The notes beneath the pieces were generated by a model that saw only the letters and a list, made by a program, of their open reading frames with translations, was not told where the DNA came from and made no database searches. Positions 8,106 through 14,178 of a stretch of DNA of 30,539 nt are shown one piece after another. The position numbers and the translations under genes are program-made. This DNA is from Phycisphaerales bacterium UBA3190 (lineage in GTDB: Bacteria > Planctomycetota > Phycisphaerae > Phycisphaerales > UBA1924), in contig DEXG01000013.1 of NCBI GenBank assembly GCA_002364005.1, positions 2,776-33,314 on the forward strand, read 5' to 3'. Every line of letters starts with the position of its first letter. Position 1 is the first letter of the stretch.

Positions 8106-9182
8106 ATGAGCACCACTCCCTACCCGCTGATTCTTGAGCCCATCCTCAAACCCAAGGTCTGGGGCGGGCGACGCCTGGCAGAGTACGGCAAGCACCTCCC
8201 GGCCGACGGACCGACGGGCGAATCATGGGAACTGGCAGACCTGGCTTCCACCAGCGCCTCCGGCGGCGGGGGCGACAGCGCCCACTCTGCAATCGTCAAC
8301 GGCGACCTCAAAGGCCAAACCATCGCCGATGCCATGAAGCAGTGGGGCACCGATCTCCTCGGCGATGCCAAGCCCACCCAAACCGGCGGCTTCCCCCTCC
8401 TCGTCAAATACCTCGACGCCCGCGAACACCTGAGCATCCAAGTCCACCCGTCGCCCGCCTACGCACAGGCCCACCCTGATGCCCACCTCAAAACCGAGTC
8501 CTGGTTCATCCTCGACGCCCAGCCCGACGAACAGGGCAACCCGCCCGTGATCTACAAGGGCTTCAACGAGGGCGTCACCGCCGACGACCTCAAGGCCGCC
8601 ATCGAGAACGGCACCGTCCCCAACATCATGCGCACCGAACTGGCCGTGCCGGGCCACTGCCACACCCTCCCCTCCGGCACCGTCCACGCCCTGGGCGCGG
8701 GCGTCCTCGTCGCCGAGATCCAAACGCCGAGCGACACCACCTTCCGCGTCTACGACTGGGCCAAGGAATACGCCCGCCAAGGACGCGAACTGCATGTGGA
8801 TCAGGCGGTCGAGTGCGCCAGCTTCGAGCATCCACCCGTGGCCGAGCAGGCCGAGGCCTTCCTCGCCGACGACATGGCCAACATGTCCGCCATGCCTCCC
8901 AGGATCGGCAGCACCCGCCACCGCGTCGCCGATACGGACTTCTACACCATCGACATCGTCAGCGCCAGCTGCGAATCGGTCCCCCTCGTCGCGCCCAACG
9001 ACGACCGCAACACACCGATCGTGGTGATGCTGCTCAAGACCATGGGTGCCTCGATCGCGACGGATAATGCCGAGCACCAGCTCCAGCCGGGTCAGACGGT
9101 GCTGATCCCCGCGTCCATCGCGAAGGAATGCTCACTGCGCGCCGGCCCGGGCACCGAGGCGGTGATTGCGCGGGTGGTGTGA
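8106..9182 (+). CDS. manA: Type I mannose-6-phosphate isomerase
   Basis: Zinc enzyme interconverting mannose-6-phosphate and fructose-6-phosphate, feeding GDP-mannose and glycan synthesis in the cytosol. The 358-residue product has KVWGG near the N-terminus, the zinc-ligand pair Gln112 and His114 in LSIQVHPSP, Glu131 in KTESWFIL, and His194 in LPSGTVHALGAG, which are the type I PMI ligands. Length fits the short bacterial class I enzymes (~320-390). ATG 8106 is preferred; it has no Shine-Dalgarno, and a -10-like TACCAT ends 7 nt before it, suggesting a leaderless mRNA. Its stop TGA overlaps the next ATG (ATGA), although the next gene is compositionally unlike it. Confidence 0.9.
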   Translation: MSTTPYPLILEPILKPKVWGGRRLAEYGKHLPADGPTGESWELADLASTSASGGGGDSAHSAIVNGDLKGQTIADAMKQWGTDLLGDAKPTQTGGFPLLVKYLDAREHLSIQVHPSPAYAQAHPDAHLKTESWFILDAQPDEQGNPPVIYKGFNEGVTADDLKAAIENGTVPNIMRTELAVPGHCHTLPSGTVHALGAGVLVAEIQTPSDTTFRVYDWAKEYARQGRELHVDQAVECASFEHPPVAEQAEAFLADDMANMSAMPPRIGSTRHRVADTDFYTIDIVSASCESVPLVAPNDDRNTPIVVMLLKTMGASIATDNAEHQLQPGQTVLIPASIAKECSLRAGPGTEAVIARVV

Positions 9183-9937
9183 TGAGTAAGGAACACAAGC
9201 CACCACTGTTGGGATCAGAGTTTTACAATCGCGTGGAAGAGATAACGGGACTATCAGGGCTTCATTTTCTTGCTTTGAAGAAAGAGAAGATCACAACTGT
9301 TGGCGGGCTTGAAGATGTGATTTTCAAGCAGTTGCAATGGGAGGTGAGTCATCAGCTTTCGCCTGATTATGACCGGCATGTTTCGCATCTTCAGCAGCTC
9401 AACTCTTACTTGAAAGGTGTCTTGAGCGAGCCGATTGTCGTGTCTGAGATTGACACTGATATCGAAAGCCTATTGAGGTCCAAATCCTCAACATGGCACA
9501 GGGCCTATGGCAAACTTCGAAATCTAGACGGTAGATTGCCGGCAACAAATCTGAGCAATCGAGCCGCTTACTGTTTTACCATTCTGCTCGTGCTTTCATT
9601 ATTGCCGATTGCAAGTGTCGCAGGCTTGGTGACGAAAGACAATCCGATTGTCGCCATGTGGTTTGTTTTCATGTGGCTGATACTCGTTGTAGTTTTTCTC
9701 AGCTGGTTGTCAGCAAGGCACATGGTCGTATCAAAACCAGTCAATGATTTGACTCTGCGTGGTCTCTTCGATCGGTGGGCGGAAGAGAAGTTGCAACTGC
9801 AGAGATCGCTGCAACTGGTTGATATTCAACGAATCGTTCGGGATGAATACCGAAGTGAGATGCAGCACAAAGTCAGTGTTCCGCGTGCAGAGATCAAAGT
9901 CGATGAGCACACGGAGTTAAACCTGAGCTTTTTCTGA
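9182..9937 (+). CDS. Two-TM membrane protein of unknown function, AT-richer than surroundings
   Basis: I do not recognise a family. The 251-residue product starts at ATG 9182, overlapping the manA stop. Residues 1-125 are soluble and charged; two hydrophobic stretches follow at ~129-150 and ~156-177, then a C-terminal ~70-residue helix-rich, acidic/basic tail (RWAEEKLQLQRSLQLVDIQ). Both termini are therefore probably on the same side of the membrane, with an extracytoplasmic loop of only a few residues. Codon use is strikingly different from neighbours: many T/A third positions (TTT, GAT, TTG, CTT) where adjacent genes use almost only C/G, which suggests recent transfer. The region downstream carries mobile-type repeats. 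Confidence 0.7.
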   Translation: MSKEHKPPLLGSEFYNRVEEITGLSGLHFLALKKEKITTVGGLEDVIFKQLQWEVSHQLSPDYDRHVSHLQQLNSYLKGVLSEPIVVSEIDTDIESLLRSKSSTWHRAYGKLRNLDGRLPATNLSNRAAYCFTILLVLSLLPIASVAGLVTKDNPIVAMWFVFMWLILVVVFLSWLSARHMVVSKPVNDLTLRGLFDRWAEEKLQLQRSLQLVDIQRIVRDEYRSEMQHKVSVPRAEIKVDEHTELNLSFF

Positions 9938-9965
9938 ACCACAACGCAGTTAAAGCAGGAACGGG

Positions 9966-10050
9966 TACCACTACTCGCCGTCTTCGGCGCAGTAGTGTCT
10001 TCGTTCCTCACCCAAGAGCACTACTGCGCGTCAAGCCGCGAGTAGTGGCA
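9966..10050. repeat. REPIN-like nested palindrome
   Basis: Four copies of a CACTACT-containing arm are arranged as two hairpins facing each other. Hairpin 1 is 9969-9997 and hairpin 2 is 10019-10047, each with a one-base bulge. The outer arms CCACTACTCGC (9968-9978) and GCGAGTAGTGG (10038-10048) are perfect complements, as are the inner arms GCGCAGTAGTG (9987-9997) and CACTACTGCGC (10019-10029). This is the layout of a REP doublet mobilised by a RAYT (TnpA_REP) transposase; no such gene is in the window. It could also act as a transcription barrier between the convergent genes on each side. Confidence 0.6.
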
Positions 10051-10086
10051 CCCAGATCTCTACACCTTCTCCCCCTTCGCTCTCCC

Positions 10087-10113
10087 TTCTGTGTACTCGG
10101 TGTGCTCTGTGGT
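10087..10113 (-). repeat. Three-unit 9-nt phased repeat, GxxExxY-cassette end remnant
   Basis: On the minus strand the bases read as three consecutive 9-mers, ACCACAGAG, CACACCGAG and TACACAGAA, fitting the pattern NNCRCNRAG. The same 9-nt phasing builds both ends of the two GxxExxY cassettes at 27876-29466. No GxxExxY gene is present here, so this may be a solo end or decayed copy. Confidence 0.45.
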
Positions 10114-10183
10114 CCCTTCTTCATCCCCATGAAAAAACCGTGACCTCCCAGCCGCGGCTTCAATCTTCAAACTCAACCCGGAA

Positions 10184-11353
10184 TCACTTCCGAAACGCGT
10201 CCGCCACCTTCGCCAACGCATCGCACACCCCATTCACCTGCTCATCGCTCAGGTTCTGGTGAATCGGGATGCAGAACACGCTCGCCGCCAGCTTCTCCGA
10301 TACGGGCATCGGGCCGGTCTTGGCCGCGATGTCCTTGAACGCGGGCTGCTTCGTCAACGGCTTGGGATAGTGCACCGCGCTGGGCACGCCCTCCTTCATC
10401 AACGCCGCGCAGAACTCGTCACGCGTGCAGCTGAGCTTGTCAAGATCGAGTCGGCAGGTGTACAGGTGCCACGCCGGGTTGCTGCCCTTGGTGGGCACCG
10501 GGCGGTTCACGCCCTCGATCGCGTCGATGCGTGAGGCGTACAGGTCCGCGACCTCGCGCCGACGGTTCGTTTGCCCGGGCAGGTCCTCGAGCTTGCTCAG
10601 CCCGATGGCGCCCGTGATGTCGTTCATGCGGTAGTTGAACCCGATCGACTCGTGCAGGTACTTGTCGGTCTCGCCGTGCGAGCGGAGAAGGCCGATCTTC
10701 TTGGCTAGCTCCTCGTCGTTGACCGTGACCATGCCGCCCTCGCCCGTGCCGAGGTTCTTGGTTGCGTAGAACGAGTAGGTGCACGCGTCGCCGTAGGCGC
10801 CGATGCCCTTGCCGTTGTACTCGGCCAGATGCGCTTGAGCGCTGTCGTAGATCACCTTGAGCCCGTGCTTGTCGGCGATGGCCTGGATCGCGTCGATGTC
10901 GACGGGGATGCCGTAGAGATGGGTGACGGCGATCGCCTTGGTCTTGGGCGTGATCTTCGCTTCGATGTCGTTGGGGTCGGCCTGGTAGCTGTCCTCAAGA
11001 CAGTCGCAGAAGACGACATTGGCACCGGCCGCCACCAGCATCGACACGGTCGCGATATAGGTCCACGCCGGGGTGATGACCTCGTCGCCCGGCTCAAGCA
11101 GCGCACCGTACGCCAGCTGCAGGGCACAGGTGCCGTTGGCACAGGTCAGCCCGATCTTGGCATCGCTGATCGCGGCATACTGCTCTTCAAACGCAGCGCA
11201 CTTGCTCGCGGCCCGCAGCATGCCCGACTCGAGCACCTCGTTGGCGGCGGCGATGTCTTTTTTGGTCAGCCCGACGGCCATGAAGGGGACATTCGTGTCA
11301 AAGACGGGTGTTCCGCCGTTGATGGCCAGATCGGTCGCGGTTGCGGTCGTCAT
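10184..11353 (-). CDS. DegT/DnrJ/EryC1/StrS-family PLP aminotransferase
   Basis: Fold-type I PLP enzyme of the sugar aminotransferase group, typically transferring an amino group to a nucleotide-linked keto-sugar for surface glycans. The 389-residue sequence has the substrate/PLP motif PAWTYIATVS (~95-104), Asp170 in YDSAQAH that contacts the PLP ring nitrogen, and Lys199 in SFYATKNLGTGEGG that forms the Schiff base. The C-terminal SAVHYPKPLTKQPAF and IPIHQNLS segments are typical of the family. Length is normal and all key residues are in place. It stands alone on the minus strand between convergent/divergent genes; no sugar-nucleotide partner gene lies in the window, so the substrate is open. 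A clear Shine-Dalgarno is not seen. Confidence 0.9.
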   Translation of the reverse strand: MTTATATDLAINGGTPVFDTNVPFMAVGLTKKDIAAANEVLESGMLRAASKCAAFEEQYAAISDAKIGLTCANGTCALQLAYGALLEPGDEVITPAWTYIATVSMLVAAGANVVFCDCLEDSYQADPNDIEAKITPKTKAIAVTHLYGIPVDIDAIQAIADKHGLKVIYDSAQAHLAEYNGKGIGAYGDACTYSFYATKNLGTGEGGMVTVNDEELAKKIGLLRSHGETDKYLHESIGFNYRMNDITGAIGLSKLEDLPGQTNRRREVADLYASRIDAIEGVNRPVPTKGSNPAWHLYTCRLDLDKLSCTRDEFCAALMKEGVPSAVHYPKPLTKQPAFKDIAAKTGPMPVSEKLAASVFCIPIHQNLSDEQVNGVCDALAKVADAFRK

Positions 11354-11576
11354 GTTGTTCGTTCCTTGACGCGATGACCCTGCTCTTCCACTCGCCTCGG
11401 TTCATCCCAGGGCGGGGGCACGCATCGCGGTCACAATCCTATGCCTCCCAGCAGTTTGGGCACACTTTTTTGAAAGCCAAAAACCGCGTTCTTATGGGCA
11501 TAAATCGCGATCTCCCCCTCAAGGTCCAAGAAAAACGACCCGATTGACTGGCACATCAACAAACCTGATGTACTTT

Positions 11577-11715
11577 CCAAGGGTCAGCGGAAAACGCTGG
11601 CACGAAACTGAAAACCACGCCTGACCGACACGGTCTCGCGTTACACAAACTCTCTTTCTCTCTCTGCCAATAGGCAAACACCGCTCGGGCGACCCACCCG
11701 AGCGGTTGTTTTTTT
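11577..11715 (+). ncRNA. Candidate small RNA ending at intrinsic terminator
   Basis: There is no coding gene on the + strand upstream, yet a complete intrinsic terminator stands at 11681-11715. A possible promoter (TTGACT at 11544, TGTACT at 11569) would give a ~139-nt transcript with a CAGCG/CGCTG hairpin and a pyrimidine-rich CTCTCTTTCTCTCTCTGCC stretch. Only an 18-codon frame (11568-11624) without a ribosome site lies here. The promoter spacing of 19 nt is poor. Confidence 0.3.
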
Positions 11716-11720
11716 GCCCC
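11677..11720 (+). terminator. Intrinsic terminator, copy A of a 44-bp exact repeat
   Basis: Arms CCGCTCGGG (11681-11689) and CCCGAGCGG (11697-11705) pair perfectly around a 7-nt loop, followed by TTGTTTTTTT. The whole 44-bp segment recurs without mismatch at 12644-12687, after the PEP-CTERM gene. Confidence 0.85.
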
Positions 11721-11832
11721 ACAGCATCCATCGCCCCATATCCCTGACTGGAAAGCCGACGAATATCGCGGATATTCGGGTGGCGTTTGTATCAGGGGCG
11801 ATAATTCGTCCGTATCTGGCATGATTATCCAT

Positions 11833-11861
11833 TTGAAATTCGAATCAAAATCGGAGATAAT
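11833..11861 (+). promoter_or_regulatory. Sigma-70-type promoter for PEP-CTERM gene 11979
   Basis: TTGAAA (11833-11838), a 17-nt spacer and GATAAT (11856-11861) give a near-consensus promoter, the best in the window. Transcription would start near 11868, leaving a leader of about 110 nt that contains GGAG followed by a start-stop ATGTAG (11937-11942). Confidence 0.7.
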
Positions 11862-11978
11862 GTAGGCTGCTCTTGGCTCGTGTCAGGAATCGAGCACTCC
11901 AAATCATGGGTCGATTTGGAGGAAAATACAGGAGTTATGTAGAACTTCTCGCAGATTTGCAGAAAGAGAGAAAGAGAT

Positions 11979-12581
11979 ATGATTTCCACACGCATGATTG
12001 CAACACTGTCCGTCTGTGCCTTGAGCACGGCAGCTATGGGTGATGTGTTTACCGATTCGGCATCCTTCCTCGGTGCACTCTCAGATTCGTACACCAACGC
12101 CTTTGATGACGCCGTCCCCGGCGCCAGCCCCGACCTGAGCTACAGCAGCGGCGGCTACAGCTACACCGTCAGCGCCGACGGCCCCGTCCTCGGCGGCCTC
12201 TACAACGACACAGGCCTGATCTCGACCAACAACGCGACCGACGGCATCCTGGTGACCTTCACCAGCGGCAATGTCACCGCAGTCGGCGGGAACTTCTGGG
12301 CCACCGATATCCTCGTCTTCCCCACCGGCACCGATGTGACCATCACCCTCAGCGATGGCACCAGCGAGAGCTTCGTTTCCACTGGTCCTTCGGACTTCCG
12401 TGGCTTCACCTCGGACATCGCCATCGACAGCATCTTCATCGATGCCATCGATGATGTCACGGGTACACCCTACTGGGCGACCATGGACAACCTGATTGTC
12501 GGCACTGCGGTCCCAACCCCCGGTGCCGCGGCACTGCTGGGGCTGGCTGGCCTGGGCGCCACCCGTCGTCGTCGCGCCTGA
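11979..12581 (+). CDS. Exported PEP-CTERM-type protein (VPTPG tail)
   Basis: A 200-residue exported protein. Residues 1-20 form a Sec signal peptide ending near TAAMG. The body is Gly/Ser/Thr/Asp-rich, beta-sheet-like, with GGNFWATD and DGTSESFVSTGPSDFRGFTSD, shared with two later genes (13345, 16839). The C-terminus has VPTPG, a ~16-residue hydrophobic Ala/Leu/Gly helix, and RRRR, the layout of PEP-CTERM sorting tails that exosortase recognises, cleaves and presumably attaches to the envelope; no exosortase gene is in the window. ATG 11979 follows the purine-rich AGAAAGAGAGAAAGAG. The specific function is unknown. It has its own promoter and terminator and lies between two identical copies of that terminator. 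Confidence 0.85.
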   Translation: MISTRMIATLSVCALSTAAMGDVFTDSASFLGALSDSYTNAFDDAVPGASPDLSYSSGGYSYTVSADGPVLGGLYNDTGLISTNNATDGILVTFTSGNVTAVGGNFWATDILVFPTGTDVTITLSDGTSESFVSTGPSDFRGFTSDIAIDSIFIDAIDDVTGTPYWATMDNLIVGTAVPTPGAAALLGLAGLGATRRRRA

Positions 12582-12643
12582 TGACGAGATATGAAGCTGG
12601 GAACTGATTACCGGTCCTGGCCGGGAACACAACCCAAATCGAT

Positions 12644-12687
12644 AACACCGCTCGGGCGACCCACCCGAGCGGTTGTTTTTTTGCCCC
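12644..12687 (+). terminator. Intrinsic terminator, copy B of a 44-bp exact repeat
   Basis: Same 9-bp stem (CCGCTCGGG at 12648-12656, CCCGAGCGG at 12664-12672) and T-tract as copy A at 11677. It ends the PEP-CTERM gene 62 nt after its stop codon. Confidence 0.9.
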
Positions 12688-12772
12688 GTTGCGGATCCCC
12701 ACACATCCCGCTGAACCTCCCTCAGAAACGGGTCGATATCGCTCACAACCACCGCACCGATTGGAGGCACGC

Positions 12773-13099
12773 ATGAGCGAACCCACGACCACCACCCTCG
12801 CGACCTTCGGCGATAACCGCGACACATGGCGGTTCGCCAGCATCGCCTGCGGCGTGCTGCTGCTGATCTCCCTGGCCGCCCACCTCGGCGGGCCCGCCAG
12901 CGCCCACGCGTCATCCTCAGCTCCAAACCAGCTCATGCTCACACAGGAGCAGGCCCGACAGTCCCTGTCCATCGGCGGCTTCACCACCATCGACGACCAG
13001 CCCGCCTTCGTGGTACTCAATGAGCAGGGGCAACGCATCGGCGCACTCCCGATGAATCTCGCTCCAGATCAGGATCAGATCAGCCCCACAGACGACTGA
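12773..13099 (+). CDS. Small membrane-anchored protein of unknown function
   Basis: A 108-residue protein, not recognised. A soluble N-terminus of ~20 residues is followed by one hydrophobic segment (~23-43, ASIACGVLLLISLAAHLGG) and then an extracytoplasmic domain containing QARQSLSIGGFTTIDDQPAFVVLNE, a small beta-rich unit ending in an acidic tail. This is either an uncleaved anchor or a signal peptide with a long N-region (ASAHA at 46-50 would fit a cleavage site). ATG 12773 is fixed by GGAGG five bases upstream; the longer frame from 12689 is unsupported. It sits between two PEP-CTERM genes and ends in its own terminator. Confidence 0.7.
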   Translation: MSEPTTTTLATFGDNRDTWRFASIACGVLLLISLAAHLGGPASAHASSSAPNQLMLTQEQARQSLSIGGFTTIDDQPAFVVLNEQGQRIGALPMNLAPDQDQISPTDD

Positions 13100-13130
13100 C
13101 CGATAAAGCAAAGTCCACACCGATATATCA

Positions 13131-13168
13131 CAATGGGTAAAGCACGGGTTGCTTTGCCCATTGTTATT
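13131..13168 (+). terminator. Hairpin terminator after gene 12773
   Basis: CAATGGGTAAAGCA (13131-13144) and TGCTTTGCCCATTG (13150-13163) form a 14-bp stem with a single T-G wobble and a 5-nt loop, followed by TTATT. The weak T-tract makes it a moderate terminator, 31 nt after the stop. Confidence 0.65.
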
Positions 13169-13191
13169 GCATGAATGCTCGGATTTCGACT

Positions 13192-13219
13192 TTGCGTTGG
13201 GTTTTTGCGGGGGTACGAT
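13192..13219 (+). promoter_or_regulatory. Possible promoter for PEP-CTERM gene 13345
   Basis: TTGCGT (13192-13197), 16-nt spacer, TACGAT (13214-13219). It would give a leader of ~120 nt, similar in length to that of gene 11979. Moderate matches only. Confidence 0.35.
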
Positions 13220-13344
13220 TGGCCCGCTGTCGGGATAGACCGCCCTGCGTGATCGATGACTTGGTGCCAGAGGGAGTGCACGAAGCTATTGGCCCGACAG
13301 AAACTGAGCAACTGGATTGATACTTTCAACAATCGGAGAGCGGA

Positions 13345-13968
13345 ATGCAAACCAAAGCAATCATGACCATCGCGGTCGCATCGATCACCGCCGGCGCGTT
13401 CGCCGGTGATGTCCACCTGAGCGAAGCAGCACTCATGGCCGAGATGGGCGCTGGCTTCACATACAACGATTTCAGCTCCGTCTCAGACGGCCCGGTCGAT
13501 TCGTTGGATTACGACTTCGGTACCTTCGCCTATGAGATCACCACCGGGGCCATCCCCACATCGGGTCTCTACAACGAGGGCGGCGTCATCTCGACCGCCT
13601 CCAACTTCGATTCGATCGTCATCAACTTCACCTCGGACAATGTCCACGCCATCGGTGCCAATGTTTGGGCAACTGATCCTGACTTCGACCCTGCCGGGGC
13701 ACTCATGATCGTCACGCTCAGCGACGGCACCACCGAGACATTCCCCTCGGGCGGGCCCGGCGCGTTCTACGGCTACACCTCCGATGTGCTGATCACCAGC
13801 GTCGAGATCCGTGCCTTCGGATTCATCGTCCCACGCTTCGCCACCATGGATAACCTCTATGTGGGCACCACCAGCAACCTGGCGGTCGTCCCCCTGCCAC
13901 CGGCCGCATGGGCCGGGCTCGGGATGCTCGGGCTCATGGGCGCTCGCCGCTCCATGAAGCGCAGCTGA
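13345..13968 (+). CDS. Exported PEP-CTERM-type protein (VPLPPAAW tail)
   Basis: A 207-residue exported protein with a signal peptide (1-21, cleavage near AGAFAG) and a body related to genes 11979 and 16839: IGANVWATD, a following LSDGTTETFPSGGPGAFYGYTSD, and MDNLYVGT near the end. The C-terminal sorting tail is VPLPPAAWAGLG, a short Leu/Gly/Met helix, then RRSMKR. This VPLP-AAW variant differs from the VPTPG tails of genes 11979 and 15878. Presumed envelope or extracellular location after exosortase processing; function unknown. Start ATG 13345 has GGAG about 7 nt upstream. Confidence 0.85.
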   Translation: MQTKAIMTIAVASITAGAFAGDVHLSEAALMAEMGAGFTYNDFSSVSDGPVDSLDYDFGTFAYEITTGAIPTSGLYNEGGVISTASNFDSIVINFTSDNVHAIGANVWATDPDFDPAGALMIVTLSDGTTETFPSGGPGAFYGYTSDVLITSVEIRAFGFIVPRFATMDNLYVGTTSNLAVVPLPPAAWAGLGMLGLMGARRSMKRS

Positions 13969-14005
13969 CCCGCCGATCTCGCGGCAACCCAAGCGATCAA
14001 CCCCG

Positions 14006-14033
14006 CCGGGCGTCCTCAGGACGCCCGGTTTTT
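14006..14033 (+). terminator. Intrinsic terminator after PEP-CTERM gene 13345
   Basis: CCGGGCGTCC (14006-14015) and GGACGCCCGG (14019-14028) pair perfectly with a TCA loop and five T residues after. It lies 38 nt past the stop codon. Confidence 0.92.
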
Positions 14034-14059
14034 AATTCTGCCCCCCTTGCCAACCCCCC

Positions 14060-14088
14060 TTGACTCGGACGGGGGGATATGCGATATC
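14060..14088 (+). promoter_or_regulatory. Promoter for DUF2156-GNAT gene
   Basis: TTGACT (14060-14065), 17-nt spacer, GATATC (14083-14088; an overlapping TATCCT lies 2 nt on). It sits directly after the preceding terminator and would give a leader of ~84 nt. Confidence 0.5.
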
Positions 14089-14178
14089 CTCTGCGCGCCG
14101 TGAACACCACCGGTCCGATGACCCAGCGCGGCACAAGTCCCCGGCCAACGCCGATGACGAGGTAGGCATCCCGCCGCC

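Larger units (their letters stand above)
11354..11978. other. 625-bp intergenic region between aminotransferase and first PEP-CTERM gene
   Basis: No convincing protein gene. It should hold the minus-strand aminotransferase promoter. On the + strand it contains: a possible promoter TTGACT (11544-11549) with TGTACT 19 nt on; small hairpins (ACATCA/TGATGT, CAGCG/CGCTG); a TGCCAATAGGCAA motif (11665-11677); a full intrinsic terminator (11681-11715); a palindrome CGAATATCGCGGATATTCG (11760-11778); a CGATAATTCG motif (11799-11808); and a strong promoter (11833-11861) for the following gene. The segment from ~11577 to 11715 could be a short untranslated RNA. Confidence 0.6.

Noticed and set aside
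10132..10160. Minus-strand terminator for the aminotransferase gene
   Set aside because: A run of six T and a nearby AGCCGCGGCT palindrome exist, but they do not form a single convincing hairpin-plus-T-tract; stem relies on few pairs.
11568..11624. 18-codon frame in the region upstream of the first terminator copy
   Set aside because: No Shine-Dalgarno, no family resemblance, and it overlaps the presumed promoter -10; probably chance.
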